Positions 1 through 10,982 of a stretch of DNA of 64,000 bases are shown piece after piece. Each line of letters begins with the position of its first letter. Positions within the stretch are counted from its first letter, which is position 1. The notes beneath the pieces are model-generated. The model did no database searches, was not told the DNA's origin, and was given only the letters and a program-made list of their open reading frames with translations. Made by a program: the position numbers and the translations under genes. The stretch is from Amblyomma americanum (taxonomy: Eukaryota > Arthropoda > Arachnida > Ixodida > Ixodidae): the NCBI RefSeq assembly GCF_052857255.1, contig NC_135505.1, forward strand, positions 55,318,868-55,382,867, read 5' to 3'.

Positions 1-2708
1 TATCGGCTAGCACGAATGAGAATGTCTAAGGTTAGAAAAGTAACTTATTGCATGGCTGCTTATGAATGGACTGCAGTTCACTGATTCGTTGGTACACTGC
101 GATGTGTCGTCGGCAAATCGGAGGATCATCGCCACAGATGCACTAAAGGCCGCAGACAAGCACACTGTACGTCATCCGCAGGCTCATTCTCTCGCTTTGA
201 CGTAACGCTGACACATTGCGATTTGTCAACATCATTGTAGCAAACGTAGGATTGTCAGCACTGTTGCACTTGGGAATGAAATTTGTTTTAGGGAAACTAA
301 TACCTCTATAACATGGTTATACCAAACTTCCTTAAATTTGAGGGGTGTTATAAAGAAAGAGATAGGGACGTTGTCAGACAGCGGCCCCTGAAGCATGGGA
401 GTTATCGAGAAAGGAGTTTTAGCGAAGGGACTACTGTCGCTCTTAGTAAGCAGCATGCGCCATTTGCGACAATTTTGAGCCATACCTTAGCCAGAGGGCA
501 AGCTTAGTTTTTCTGCCATTCCAAGGTTTCAGCAGCTTTCAGAAAATATTCTTGCACGCCAATTCCCTGCATTTTCTACGCAGTCACACGTCCCAGCAAC
601 CTGTAGCCTCTATTTTTGTTGTTCCGTCCATCAGCATCTGCGAGCTTCTCGACACCTTCCTTGTAAATATTTGTTACGCCTTTGCGTGAATGCCTTTTCT
701 TTTTTGTGGCGGCTTTTATTTTGGGTTGTTTACTGCATGCGTTGTTTTCATGCGCTAACGTGTCCACGCGCCATGCCCATGACACAATCTCATTGCACAC
801 CGCACTAAAGTTATTGTAGGGCGCACAATGGCACTCAAAGAACCTCCATACCAAGCATTTCGAGCAGTAAGCGGGCAGATGTACAGGCGCACATAGGCTC
901 CCCGTCATCTTGAAAATGTTGCAGTTGGGGGAGGGCATGGTAATTCAAGCTTGCACGAAAGCGATTATCAAACGAGGCAATGCGAGAACAGATCTAATCT
1001 TTGAGAACTGATTATTTTTACTGAATTAACTGGCGTAGTTTGAAGAGCCAACTTGCACGTCCTCTCTTCGCGTGAGATTTGTCTCTAGAGTTCGCGAAAA
1101 AAACACTTACAATGCAAAATTGCGGTTCACGTACGAGCTGTGGATGCAGCCTACTCAAATAGCTTGAATGCGTATTACCGGCAGTTTTTCTATATTGTAA
1201 AATAGGGTTCTCAAATAATGTTTTTCTTTTTATTTACCTCTCAAATGGCCGTTTATTCGGCTCCTTCTAGACAGAATTTGCACAATTTTTTTCCTGTTGT
1301 TTAAGGACATTGTTCATTTGTGTTGGTATTCAATAACCCGTGCTTATACTGGCCACATGGTGGCACCTATCAAAGCTCCTTACAGACCATATTCGGTCTG
1401 ACTTCCTTCCCTCGGTATAGAACTCCCTTGACGGCCTAGCATTCCTTTTGTTGAAGGTAGTCTGACTGCTATGTAGCATGGGTACAAAGTGAAAGGACAG
1501 AGCACTCGCATTCTTCAGTCCTCAGTAGCACTGCTTGACAATAAATAGCCCAGTCAGTAGAGGAGCCGTCGTTGTATCTAGAAAATAACGGCGAGATTTT
1601 GTACCTTATACTGCTTAGAGGGATCAGTTCCAGCTGATGAAAAATTACGGAAGAAATGACGACACGATGCATAAGGGGTTAAGTGATGCCTGCTGGGGAG
1701 GTGGCTTCACGAGGAAACATATGCGAAAATTCCCATTATTGCGTTCTGTTTAACGCCCCTAGGTTTATCGACTCAGTGTTGCAAACATTTCTTGCATCCT
1801 GAATTGAAGCCTGCTTTCCTGTCAGGAATACGGGTGCTTTGGGGAGTAATAGCTTGTACACTACAAGTCGTAAACTCCGGAGCTTGAGTTTCATGATTTC
1901 GATTGCGTTAGATTGGCTTGTGGAAAGAAGTCTCCTGTCGCTAGGTAGAAAACGCATTTCCGGTCTTTCGTCACTTCTGTGTTGAACTCATCAGGCACGG
2001 TAGCCATCTACGTTTGGTCGAAACCTTAGAAGGTGCACCTGGCGAATTTCTTGATTTTTACCTAAGAGTCATTTGTTGACGCCGAGCGCCCGATATGTTG
2101 CTGATGAAGGCACTGTGATGCTCGAGCCGCATGCAGTATGCACGAGGCGGGGATGGGATCGTGCGCTAACGTCGTCAGTCCGACGATGGCAAAGGTTATA
2201 GGAGGCACGTATTGCCGATGGCACAACCTCAAAGACTACAGCAAACCACGGAACGAAGCTAAGCTGCCACTCCTTTTTGCTGGCTTTGTTTGTTTTTGTT
2301 GAACGGTTTGACGTAAGACTGAAAGTTCTGGAAGAAAACACATATGACAGCACATGTGCTAAATTTATTAGTGGATATTCCTTTTGAAGATGGAAGCTCT
2401 ATACGGTCCGTGGATATTTCAGCAATTGTGCGAAAAACACAGCAACAAAATGTACCGCAGGAAGATTTAAAATAACCATCATCAGCCGAAATACCCCGAC
2501 TGCATGGTGAAGGTCTCTTTTGTAGTTCATTTATCTCATCCCACGCCAGCCGTGAGCACCCTCAACGAATTTGCAGTTCTCAGCTCACCTCTAGATTTAT
2601 GAGCACGTGGCCCATTAAAATGAAAGCCATGTATCACTCAAGAAAACCTGCGAACGTTAAAGAAAGGCCTGCGACACAGAAAAAACAATACAAGAAGTGC
2701 GTCCTCCA
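1..2708. other. No recognisable gene or repeat
   Basis: Only short open frames (120 codons or fewer) are present on either strand. None shows a domain motif, and I saw no splice-site pairs flanking a conserved-looking frame. Base composition is mixed. I see nothing to annotate here, but short exons of a host gene cannot be excluded by eye. Confidence 0.5.
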
Positions 2709-2717
2709 AACTGCAGC

Positions 2718-3039
2718 TTGGCCCCGCCGTGTTGGCTCAGTGGTTAGGGCGCTCGGCTACTGATCCGGAGTTCCCGGGTTCGAACCCGACCGCGGCGGCT
2801 GCATTTTTATGGAGGCAAAACGCTAAGGCGCCCGTGTGCTGTGCGATGTCAGTGCACGTTAAAGATCCCCAGGTGGTCGAAATTATTCCGGAGCCCTCCA
2901 CTACGGCACCTATTCTTCCTTTCTTCTTTCACTCCCTCCTTTATCCCTTCCCTTACGGCGCGGTTCAGGTGTCCAACGATATATGAGACAGATACTGCGC
3001 CATTTCCTTTCCCAAATAATACCAGTTATTATTATTAAT
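2718..3039 (+). mobile_element. tRNA-derived SINE, full length
   Basis: The head carries an RNA polymerase III A box (TGGCTCAGTGG, 2733-2743) and a perfect B box (GGTTCGAACCC, 2777-2787). The body contains 'gtgcacgttaaagatcccc' and the tail ends in a (TTA)n-like run. The nine bases AACTGCAGC occur immediately before (2709-2717) and after (3040-3048), a probable target-site duplication. The layout matches the tRNA-derived SINEs known from ixodid ticks (Ruka-type); the family name is from memory and not checked. It is non-autonomous and would depend on a LINE reverse transcriptase. Confidence 0.85.
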
Positions 3040-3048
3040 AACTGCAGC

Positions 3049-4628
3049 AAATAACTCGCAGTTTAGAACTGATAGAACCAGAAAAAAAACCTAAGAAGCA
3101 CTAATCCACTCAAGTTAACTACAATACTAAAAGAATTAAAACCACATCCCTCAATAACGACCCAAAGCGGCCCGGTCCGTATTGACCGCAATACACCAAA
3201 CCGGAAAATTTTCACAGCACTTTCTTTAGAAGTACGCCCTGTTTTCAAAACACGCGGATTAAATCTCAAGCACATACATAAAGTAGGCAACAGCTTCGTG
3301 AAAAAAGAAACAACCTTGTGCACTTTAATTCTTACAAGGCTTTCCTGACCTACCCACAGAGTGACGACCAATGCTAGTCGCTGCGCTCATCTCACATTCA
3401 CCTCGACTACTTTAGATTTCTTGCAACAATTTGATTGAATACGAAGGGGTCGATTTCTCGCGTCTGCAGTAACAGATGCATGCTTCAAGCACCTCAACAC
3501 GAGACCGACAACATAGCCGTGCACGTAAGCCTAGTGCTGCCCCTTCTCCTGCCTTCGTCGTCACAGTTTGAACGGTTCACTGCCCTGAAAACACTATAAA
3601 AAAGCCCGAAACGCCTCTGAGAAAATAATTGCACATTATCACGCTTCATCGCCGGTTTTAAACGCATCTAAGCAAACGTCCTTGCTGACAACCACAGCAT
3701 TGAGGTCATGATGCACAAGCAATTTGTCATTGTATTTCTCTCATGAGAGAACTTCCTTCTCGAAGCCATCTCGACATCAAGTTCTGATTTTTTCTAAAGT
3801 CTATGATTTGGAAAATAGGAGTCGCAGTAACAATTTCGCTATATACGACTGGCAGAGACTAACGATGAGACAGCAGCTGACGACTAAGTAACGACTGATA
3901 GTAACTACTAAGGCCTTTCAGGGCAAATTAGGGTTCACTGTATTTGGCACTGAGAGATGTCATAGACTTATTCGCAAAAATATAAAAACAAGAAACTTCC
4001 AGTCATGCTTATATTTTTAGACTAGCGCGTAAAGACGTCTGCATTCAGAGGAGCCCACAAGCTAAAGGCGTCTGAGACTGATATCAATCTGACGAATTTT
4101 TTACTATAAGGCGGGCAGTAGAACCCACTTGTGGAAGCGCTCGGGACAGGAAACCATAACGATACTAAGGTGAAACAGATATACAATATATTGTCCATGG
4201 ACAGTGCAGTGTGCGGCTGGGATGAAGGCAAAGATTCCCGCATCAAATTTGGCAATAAAAGTAACTGACGACACAAACACATCATAAGTCACTTAATATA
4301 TTCAATGTGAATTTCAGAAGCATGGTAAGCAAAAGGAGTGAGTTCAAAGGAATTTCACTAAGTCAAAGTTCAGATAATGCGATTTTCATGAATTCATGAT
4401 AATGAATTCTCATCAGTTAACTACTCTGTAGTTCTCAAAAACCATGCTGGTAATAGTGGAGGAGTTGTCATAGACTTTAATAAATCTTTCCTTATTCTCA
4501 CTATGCCTAAGTTCCCAATATTCATTAAATTTTCTGCAGGGCATAGCTTAACAATGTAACATATATCGCAGAAGCATTATAAAGGCAACCTGTATCGCGA
4601 GTCGCTGTCTTGAATGATCGAATAGAAT
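3049..4628. other. No recognisable feature
   Basis: Short open frames only; the longest (3063-3371, minus) has no recognisable motif. Composition becomes A+T-rich toward the gypsy insertion. No repeat family seen elsewhere in the window was recognised here. Confidence 0.5.
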
Positions 4629-4632
4629 ATAT

Positions 4633-4780
4633 TGTTGCGGGAAAGAATACATTTACAGCTATGTACACCAGCGAAGGAACAGCTACGGGCGGCACTCAGA
4701 ACACAGCCAGAACTTCGTTGTCGTCTTCGTCTTCATCCACCCGTTCACTCGCTCAGTCTCGTCGTCAGCTTCCCGCTTCA
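4633..4780 (-). repeat. Left (3') LTR of gypsy-1
   Basis: This 148-bp repeat matches the right LTR closely. On the element's strand it begins TGAAGCGGGAA and ends TTCCCGCAACA, so the ends are the usual TG...CA and are partly inverted. It lacks a short GTT-rich stretch (about 15-18 bp) present in the right copy. A G-rich stretch just inside (4781-4795 on the plus strand reads C-rich) is a weak polypurine-tract candidate. Confidence 0.85.
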
Positions 4781-4924
4781 GGACCCCCGGCTGACGAGAC
4801 GCCGTATCTGCGTTAGAGTGGCGACGTATAAACGTCGTGGTAAGGTTTTAGGCAGCAGACATGGACGACGTCGGCGGAAAACCGGAGGACGATGGCGAGC
4901 ACGCAAAGGTTGCAAGTTCATAGT

Positions 4925-5517
4925 TCACGTCGGTGACACGGCGCACCACACGGTAAGGGCCCCGGTAGTGAGAAAGGAGCTTCTCGGAGAGAAAGACGCT
5001 GCGTGACGGCGTCCTGAGATTGACGGGTGATCCGGGTTCATATTCGACCGCCCGGTGATGGCGGTCTTAGGCGGACTTCTGGGAAGCTTGTGAGCCACGG
5101 AGCTACGGGCTATTTGGCGCGCCTGCGAGGCCTGGGCGATGGCGTCCTGAGCGTAAGCAGTGGTGGCGACTGAAGAAGACGGCATGAGTGTGTCCAAACG
5201 CAACATGGGGTGCCGACCAAACAAAAGGTAGAAAGGGGAATAGCCGGTTCATGCCGTGAAGTGTTATGCGCAAAAGTCGCATAAGGCAAGGCAACGTCCC
5301 AATCACGCTAGTCTGGCGAGACGTACATTGCTAACATGCCAATGAACGTGCGGTTGAACCGTTCCGTAAGCCTGTTGGTTTGTGGATGGTAAGCTGTCGC
5401 GGGCTGGTGGTGCGTAGCACACGAACGAAGAATGTCATTAATCACTCGGGACAGAAAATAACGACCACGGTCCGTGAGCAGTTGAAGAGGGGCGGCATGG
5501 TGAAGAATGACGTTTTG
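4925..5517 (-). pseudogene. gypsy-1 integrase core end and C-terminal region
   Basis: Reading the minus strand from 5517 gives LTDRGRYFLSRVI and then AYHPQTNRLTERFNR. This is the part of the integrase core that carries the catalytic Glu (ERFNR, intact). Downstream frames at 5103-5306 and 4925-5224 keep pieces of the Pol C-terminus ('MFGRHPMLRLDTLMPSSS', 'AYAQDAIAQASQARQIARS') in different frames, so at least two frameshifts occurred. It is the continuation of the segment that ends at 6364. Confidence 0.75.
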
Positions 5518-6366
5518 GAGAGAGAGAGAGAAACAAACATTATTGGCGCCAAAAATTGGTCGATTCAGCGGGACCCGGGTGTTTTCATGCTGAAGTTCCG
5601 AGTCTTCCAGGGGTGGTGCCCTTATTCGAGGGCCCCACTGAGTCTTGCTACCTCATACGCATGCTAGACCAGTCCTTTTTGGACCGCCAGCACGCTTCTG
5701 GTGAGCAGGCTCTCCCACTGTTCCGCATTGGGCTCTTAGTTTTTGGAATGAATAATTGTTTTTACACTCCCATGTAATATGGTATAAAGTGGGGGCGGCT
5801 CCACACCAATTGCATGTGTCCGCGTACTGGTTCGGAAACATTTTGTGAAGTATGTGTAAGTTATGAAAGCTTCCTGTTTGCAGTCTACGGCAACCGACTG
5901 CCTCATATTGCCTTAATAGCTGGTGTGGTGGAAGATACGCTATCATCTGTCCTCTGTAGTGATTTAGGATTTCCGCGTACGATGGTTCTACCGTTGTGGT
6001 GCGCTCACGGTCACTTGATGTATTTGGTCGGTTGGTAAGCTCGCGAGCTAGATCGTCGGCTCTCTGATTCCCAGTCACCCCGGTGTGCCCCGGCACCCAG
6101 AAAACTTTGTGCTGAATTACTTTGTTCGGGGGTCCCGCCTGGAGGATGATGCGTAGCGCTCCCTTGCTGATCCTACCATTAGTGTAGTGCCTGCATGCTT
6201 CTTTGGAGTCAGTGATTATTGTGAGCGATTTATTTCTGCGGTATCCTTCAGCTACTGCTAGCGCAACACCAGCTTCTTCCCCCTCGGATACTCTGCAGCC
6301 GCTCTGTGATATACTGGTGACTAGGTCCCCTTGATGGTTCACCACCACCGATACTACTCTGTGTTA
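5518..6366 (-). mobile_element. LINE 3' fragment (RNase H-bearing, I-like) nested in gypsy-1 integrase
   Basis: A 5'-truncated non-LTR element interrupts the gypsy integrase in the same orientation. It carries an RNase H domain (next entry) and ends in a CT-rich simple run (GAGAGAGAGA on the plus strand at 5519-5530). Gypsy integrase sequence resumes directly on each side. I could not identify a convincing target duplication. Confidence 0.75.
5653..6348 (-). pseudogene. LINE ORF2 C-terminus: RNase H plus CCHC motif
   Basis: A 231-codon open frame encodes an RNase H domain of the kind found after the RT in I-group LINEs. Recognisable motifs are EEAGVALA (Glu), TIITDSKEA (Asp), VFWVPGHTGVTGNQRAD (His and final Asp) and then a cysteine/histidine motif, CNWCGAAPTLYHITWEC. 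All four likely catalytic acidic positions appear intact. The domain normally removes RNA from the RNA:DNA hybrid during insertion. The RT itself is missing because the copy is 5'-truncated. The frame runs open to its stop, which suggests a fairly young insertion relative to its gypsy host. Confidence 0.8.
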
Positions 6367-6648
6367 AATAAAATCGGCGACATCGATAGCGCAGCTGGTA
6401 GGAAAAGCACGCGTGATGGCGTACCGAGTCGTATAATCAGTTGCGACAGCGATCCACTTGTTGCCGGAGAGGGACGTGAGACAAGGGCCATTCTTGGCCT
6501 TCTGGCCAAGGCCAACACGGTGAAAAGGTTCCTGAGGTACGTCGATGGGTTGTAGGAGACCAGCGGCAAAGTGGAGGGCCTTTTCCGACATTAACACAGG
6601 TCGTAAGCGGCAACGTAACGCTTGATGGAACGATACAGGGCAGGCCAA
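6364..6648 (-). pseudogene. gypsy-1 integrase core, upstream part
   Basis: The frame contains the stretch 'WIAVATDYTTRYAITRAFP', which matches the second catalytic Asp region of the retroviral-type integrase core (VAxDxxTRY). It stops abruptly at about 6366, where the inserted LINE begins. The core therefore continues only on the far side of that insertion, below position 5518. Confidence 0.75.
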
Positions 6649-7523
6649 AAGAAGCGGTGCCGCACTCGAGCGTACGTGCGGGACACGCCAAGGTGGCCGG
6701 CTGTCGGCAGATCGCGCAATTTTTCAAGGACAGAAGACCGTAGATGTTGGACTATGACGAGAAGCAATGGAGGACCATCAGAGCATAGATTGCCGCGATA
6801 TAAAATGCCATTCTGGAGCCCATAAAGTTGCAGAGACGGATATCGGTTTGCAGAGCGGAGGCCATCAAAGATAGGGCGTAAAGACGAGTAGAGGTGCTGA
6901 TCGTTGGCGATATCGGTGAGAGCAGTGATAGCTAAGAAGCAGAGCAGGGGCTCAGCGTCTTCTATGTCAGGTGGCTCCACAGGGTACCAGGATAAACAGT
7001 CAGCGTCCTCGTGGCGACGACCGGACTTGTACACTACAGAGTATGAATATTCTTGGAGGCGCGAAGCCCAGCGACCAAGGCGACCGGTGGGATCTTTTAG
7101 TGAAGACAGCCAACAGAGAGCGTGGTGATCAGTGACAACAGCGAATGAGTGGCCGAACAGGTACGGGCGGAATTTAGCTACAGCCCAGACAAGTTCGAGA
7201 CACTCGCGCTCAGTAGTGGAGTAATTTTGCTCTGCGGCGGAAAGTAGGCGGCTGGCATAAGCGATGACGCGATCTTGTCCCTGTTGACGTTGGGCTAGCA
7301 CGGCACCGACCCCATATTAAGAGGCGTCGGTGCGAACCTCTGTGCGAGGCGACGGATCAAAATGGGCCAAGATGGGTGGAGAGGCTAGCAATTGAACGAG
7401 GGAGGAAAATGAGTGCTCTTGAGCAGGGCCCCACTTAAATCGGGTGTCGTTCTTAAGAAGGTCGGTGAGGGGGCGAGCGATGCCGGCGAAATCTTTGATA
7501 AAAAGGCGAAAGTACGAGCACAT
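6591..7523 (-). pseudogene. gypsy-1 RNase H and integrase zinc-binding region
   Basis: Two blocks in one frame are separated by a stop near 7314. The first (7317-7523) is the RT thumb/connection. The second (6591-7301) starts with RNase H-like motifs (VIAYASRLLSAAEQNYSTTE, VVTDHHALCWL, EDADCLSW) and leads into the integrase N-terminal zinc-binding segment (TAGHLGVSRTYARVR...FFWP). The zinc ligands look damaged, since a Tyr sits where the first Cys of the CxxC pair is expected (AAYDLC). Confidence 0.8.
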
Positions 7524-8578
7524 GCGGAAAAGCTGCGCAGATCTTTCGACGACCTAGGAAGAGGAAATTCCTTTACGCATTGAATTTTGACTGGATCTGG
7601 GCGGACACCAGAAGCATCAAGCAAGTGTCCGAGAATAGTGAGTTGGTGGCGACCGAATTCGCATTGCGATGAGGTACGCTGGAGTCCGGCGTTAAGGAAC
7701 ACTTTCAGGATACTGGAGAGGCGTTCGAGGTGCGTGGCAAAAGTAGGCGAGAAAACCACAACATCGTGAAGGTAGCAGAGGCAGGTCGACCACTTAAAGC
7801 CGCGAAGAAAGAAGCCCATCATTCGTTCAAAGGAAGCCGGCGCGTTACAGAGTCCGAATGGCATGACTTTAACTTGTTATAATCCATCAGGCGTCACGAA
7901 CGCAGTCTTTTCGCGGTCCTTTTTATCGACAGCAATTTGCCAGTACCCCGATCGAGGACCAATTCAAGAGAGATATTTGGCGCCGTGGAGGCAATCTAAT
8001 GCATCATCGATCAACGGGAGAGGATATATGTCCTTTTTTGTGATGCGGTTTAGGTGCCGATAATCAACGCAGAAGCGCCAGCTGCCGTCCTTCTTTTTAA
8101 CCAGGACAACTGGTGAAGCCCAAGGGCTTGACGAGGGCTCGATAATGTCTTTTACGAACATCTTGTCCACCTCTTGATTGATGATGGTGCGTTCAGCGCT
8201 GGACACGCGGTACGGACGTCTGTGGATAGGAGCGGCATCACCAGTGTTTATGCGATGCGTCACTGCAGACGTACGAGCCAAAACACGGGCATCAAGTTCG
8301 AAGATGTCGCGAAAAGTTGATAAAAGGCAACTACTACGATAGTGAGCTTGCATCGGCGGTAGGTCAGAAGAGATCATGTCGGCGTAGTCGTTCGTTGGTT
8401 TCTCGGTTGATGTGGCCGCAGACAACAGGCTTTGATGAGTAGAAGGTAAGCAGGTGTCCACGACTGATATGACACATTCGGCAGCCGGGCATAGTGTGGC
8501 GAGTGAGATGCCTTGAGGGAGCGGTTGGATAGACGGGCCAAAGTTCAGAACCGGAAGGTACGCTCGGTTGGCCGTCAT
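7385..8578 (-). pseudogene. gypsy-1 reverse transcriptase
   Basis: This is a gypsy-type RT palm and fingers. Fingers motif 'SPWASPVVLVKKKDGSWRFC' is followed by VDYRHLNRIT and YPLPLIDDAL, and later by MPFGLCNAPASFERMM. Two in-frame stops (near 7860-7964) separate the two well-preserved halves. The catalytic box reads YLHDVVVFS where the family has Y-x-D-D, so the first of the two metal-binding aspartates is replaced by histidine. That alone should abolish polymerisation. Both halves are in the same frame, which shows that nonsense mutation rather than indels broke this part. Confidence 0.85.
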
Positions 8579-8815
8579 TGTACAGACAGTGTGCGCAAGC
8601 GCAATACTTCGCGAGAGGACGACGTCAAGGTCCGGAGTGACTACGTAGGGGCCATCAGGGACAGGAGGAACAGATGAGAAAGAAATGTAAGTGGCGGCTT
8701 TAGGAGTTAGACGGGCAAAGTCGACAGTACAAAGGTGAGGTACAACTGGGGACGGTGACTCAGCAGAAAGGGGAAGATCAAGCTGGACAACAGTGGTGGG
8801 GCAGTTGTTGAGGGC

Positions 8816-9097
8816 TCAATGCTCAGAGAGGAAGTCGAGGCCAAGAATGACGTCATGAGGGCACTGGTCCTGAACAGAGAATAGAACGGATGTACGGCGG
8901 CTGGAGCTGGTCCCACGGGCTGTGCATAGTCCAACCACAGGAGGCGTTCCGCCGTCGGCAACGCGGAGAACGGCGGTGGGTGCAGGGGTCAGTACTTTTC
9001 TGAGGCGGCATCCGAAGGTTGAACCCATGACGGACACGTGCGCGCCCGTATCGATCAAGGCTCTCACAGGGACTCCATCGACATGAATAGCGAGCAA
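8816..9097 (-). pseudogene. gypsy-1 aspartic protease
   Basis: This retropepsin-like protease would cut the Gag-Pol polyprotein. The catalytic motif ALIDTGAHVSVM is present and the second conserved stretch, HDVILGLDFLSEH, matches the ILG-x-DFL signature. The frame is different from gag and the same as the downstream RT, as expected for pol. It ends at a TGA right after the DFLSEH stretch. The catalytic Asp is intact, so loss of function is at the polyprotein level. Confidence 0.82.
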
Positions 9098-9156
9098 ATT
9101 TTCGCGTGCCCGGATGGCTAAGCGAGGATTTTGGGACTGGGGCCTCTACTGCAGCA

Positions 9157-10350
9157 TCACCTCCAGACACTGCAGTGTCTAGTTTTCCGCTTGCGAGCGT
9201 CCGTAGGCGCCAGGAGAGGAGCGACGGCGTAGGGGTGAACGAGACTACCGACGCAGGGGGGGACGGGGAGCGGCTTGGGCGGGAAAACTGGACGTTGACT
9301 GTAGCACTCTGCCGGGCTGGAGGGGCGTGAAATGGCTGGGCTGTTCGTGGTTGCGGTGAAGCTGAGAGGATTGTATGCGCTACGACGGGTCCAATAATTG
9401 CGACAGTGACGAGAGATGTGGCCAATACAGTGGCAGAGGAAACAAATGGGCCTGTTGTCGGGTTTCCGCCAGTCGTTAGGGTTACGTCGACGTGGAGCGA
9501 TGTAGGAAGGTCGGTCAGGAGCAATCGCAATGATGTCGGGTGGGGATGAAGGACGTACGGGGCTGAAGGGTTGGAGGCCAAGATTTGGAAGCTCTTGACG
9601 GACGACGGCTTGTACCATAGAGATGGTGGGCAAGTGGTTGTTGCCATCACATAGGTGCAGGGAGGCAGGGGACATGGCTTCGAGTTCGCGTCGAATGATG
9701 CGGGTCACATTTTCTGGAGGCGCAGGAGTTTGCCGGTGCAGCAGGTCTTCACATGAGGAAGTGGCAGCCGTGTTGGAGAGGCGTGTGTACGGCTGGCTAA
9801 TACGCCTGCTTTTAGCTACCTCGAAGCGGCGACATTGCTTAATAATGTCGTCGACTGTAATGCAATTCTTGTAGACGAGCAGGTTGAAGGCATCGTCGGC
9901 GATCCCCTTCAATACGTGACCCACTTTGTCAGATTCGGGCATGTTATTGTCAACTTTGTTGCAAAGGGCCAACACGCACTGAATATGCGAAACTTTGGAT
10001 TCCGTAGAAGTTTGAGCTCAGGATGCAATGTCCCTCTTAGCGGCGAGTGTTCGGCCGAGCGGCTGTCCAAACAGGTCGCGCGGTTTTTGCTTGCAGACGT
10101 CCCAGCTGGTCAAGTCATCTTCGTGAGTCTCGTACCAGACTCGGGCGGTGTCTTTTAGGTAGAAAATGACATTGGCGAGCATAAGGGTTGGATCCCAGTG
10201 GTTGTATGTACTCACGCGTTCATAAATCTGGATCCAGTCGTACACGTCAACGTTGTCGGTGCCAGAAAATGCCCCATGGTCACAAGGAGCAGAAAGAACG
10301 AGTGATGGCATGGCCGATGGTGGTGTTTGCTGCCAGGCGTCCTGGGTCAT
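9157..10350 (-). pseudogene. gag: gypsy-1 Gag (nucleocapsid precursor)
   Basis: Gag packages the element RNA into virus-like particles. The frame starts at 10350 with a Met and has a retrotransposon Gag-type region ('FSGTDNVDVYDWI' then 'RVWYETHEDDLTSWD'). A single in-frame TGA at 10018-10020 interrupts it. It then reads on in the same frame to a CCHC zinc knuckle (CFLCHCIGHISRHC, spacing C-2-C-4-H-4-C, intact) and a proline-rich tail. The last part overlaps the protease region, which is in another frame, so the end of Gag is uncertain. Apart from the one stop, this is the best preserved gag in the window. Confidence 0.8.
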
Positions 10351-10429
10351 GATGACCGAAAGCAGCTGTCGGCCGCTGCGGAGCTCCGTCGTTGGTAGAC
10401 GTAGGGGAAAGGCGCACCTCCACCAAGTA

Positions 10430-10592
10430 TGTTGCGGGAAAGAATATATTTACAGCTGTGTACACCAGCGAAGGAACAGCTACGAGCGGCACTCAGAACA
10501 CAGTCGTTGTTGTTGTAGTGAGAACTTCGTTGTCGTCTTCGTCTTCGCCCACCCTTTCACTCGCTCAGTCTCATCGTCGTCTTCCCGCTTCA
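10430..10592 (-). repeat. Right (5') LTR of gypsy-1
   Basis: This 163-bp repeat is the partner of the left LTR. The two differ by scattered substitutions and by an extra 'gttgttgttgta' stretch near 10504-10518. On the minus strand the sequence just inside the LTR contains TGGTGGAGGTGCGCC, a primer-binding-site candidate because it starts TGG a few bases from the LTR end. I could not assign the tRNA. Confidence 0.85.
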
Positions 10593-10665
10593 ATATAAAA
10601 ACTTTTAAAACCAAAAAATCGCATTATATCAGCAGCGGACTTCAATCTTCCATATATTGACTGCT

Positions 10666-10708
10666 CATACTTTGCAATCCATAGCCATAACATACTTTGC
10701 AATCCATA
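10666..10708 (+). repeat. Short direct repeat, 18 bp, period 25
   Basis: CATACTTTGCAATCCATA occurs at 10666-10683 and again at 10691-10708. It lies between the gypsy-1 right LTR and the left edge of gypsy-2. Probably a local slippage duplication. Confidence 0.8.
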
Positions 10709-10714
10709 ACAGAA

Positions 10715-10982
10715 GCACGAATTTCACTTCAGGCCGCGCAAATTGGTTTCCGCCATGCACTCGAAAGTAGCTGGAGCATTACAACTGCCGAAATACATGA
10801 CGTTGAATTCATACAGGCCATCAGGAGTTACAATGTAGATTTAGCGAGACGTTTGGCTGCCATGAGGACATGCCAGTCCCAGAGCGTAAATAGAGAGAAG
10901 AGAAAATTTCCGCTTCTTGTAGACACTCCAGAGCATCATCAATACGGAGAAGAGGGTAAACCACATTTCGCGTGATCTTATT
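10715..10982 (-). pseudogene. gypsy-2 RT, continuation
   Basis: Minus-strand reading beginning at 10982 gives a degenerate 'RIDDALECLQEAE' followed, with frame changes, by the stretch that precedes the conserved FGxCNAPATFE region. This is the direct continuation of the RT piece at 11909-12130, proving that the DNA between them is an insertion. Confidence 0.65.

Larger units (their letters stand above)
4633..10592 (-). mobile_element. Ty3/gypsy LTR retrotransposon, complete but decayed (gypsy-1)
   Basis: Two similar terminal repeats enclose a minus-strand gag, protease, reverse transcriptase, RNase H and integrase order, which is the Ty3/gypsy order. The element is flanked by ATAT on both sides (4629-4632 and 10593-10596), consistent with a short target duplication, although the site is A+T-rich so chance is possible. 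Coding is broken by an in-frame stop in gag, at least two stops in the RT, frame changes along pol, and a LINE fragment of about 850 bp inserted in the integrase. It cannot encode a complete polyprotein and is a fossil copy. Confidence 0.9.

Noticed and set aside
2729..2986. tRNA gene suggested by strong A and B boxes
   Set aside because: The boxes belong to the SINE head, followed by the SINE body and tail and flanked by a target duplication. No cloverleaf with paired acceptor ends.
5380..10660. Many plus-strand ORFs opposite gypsy-1
   Set aside because: They mirror the coding strand of gag and pol and have no motifs of their own.
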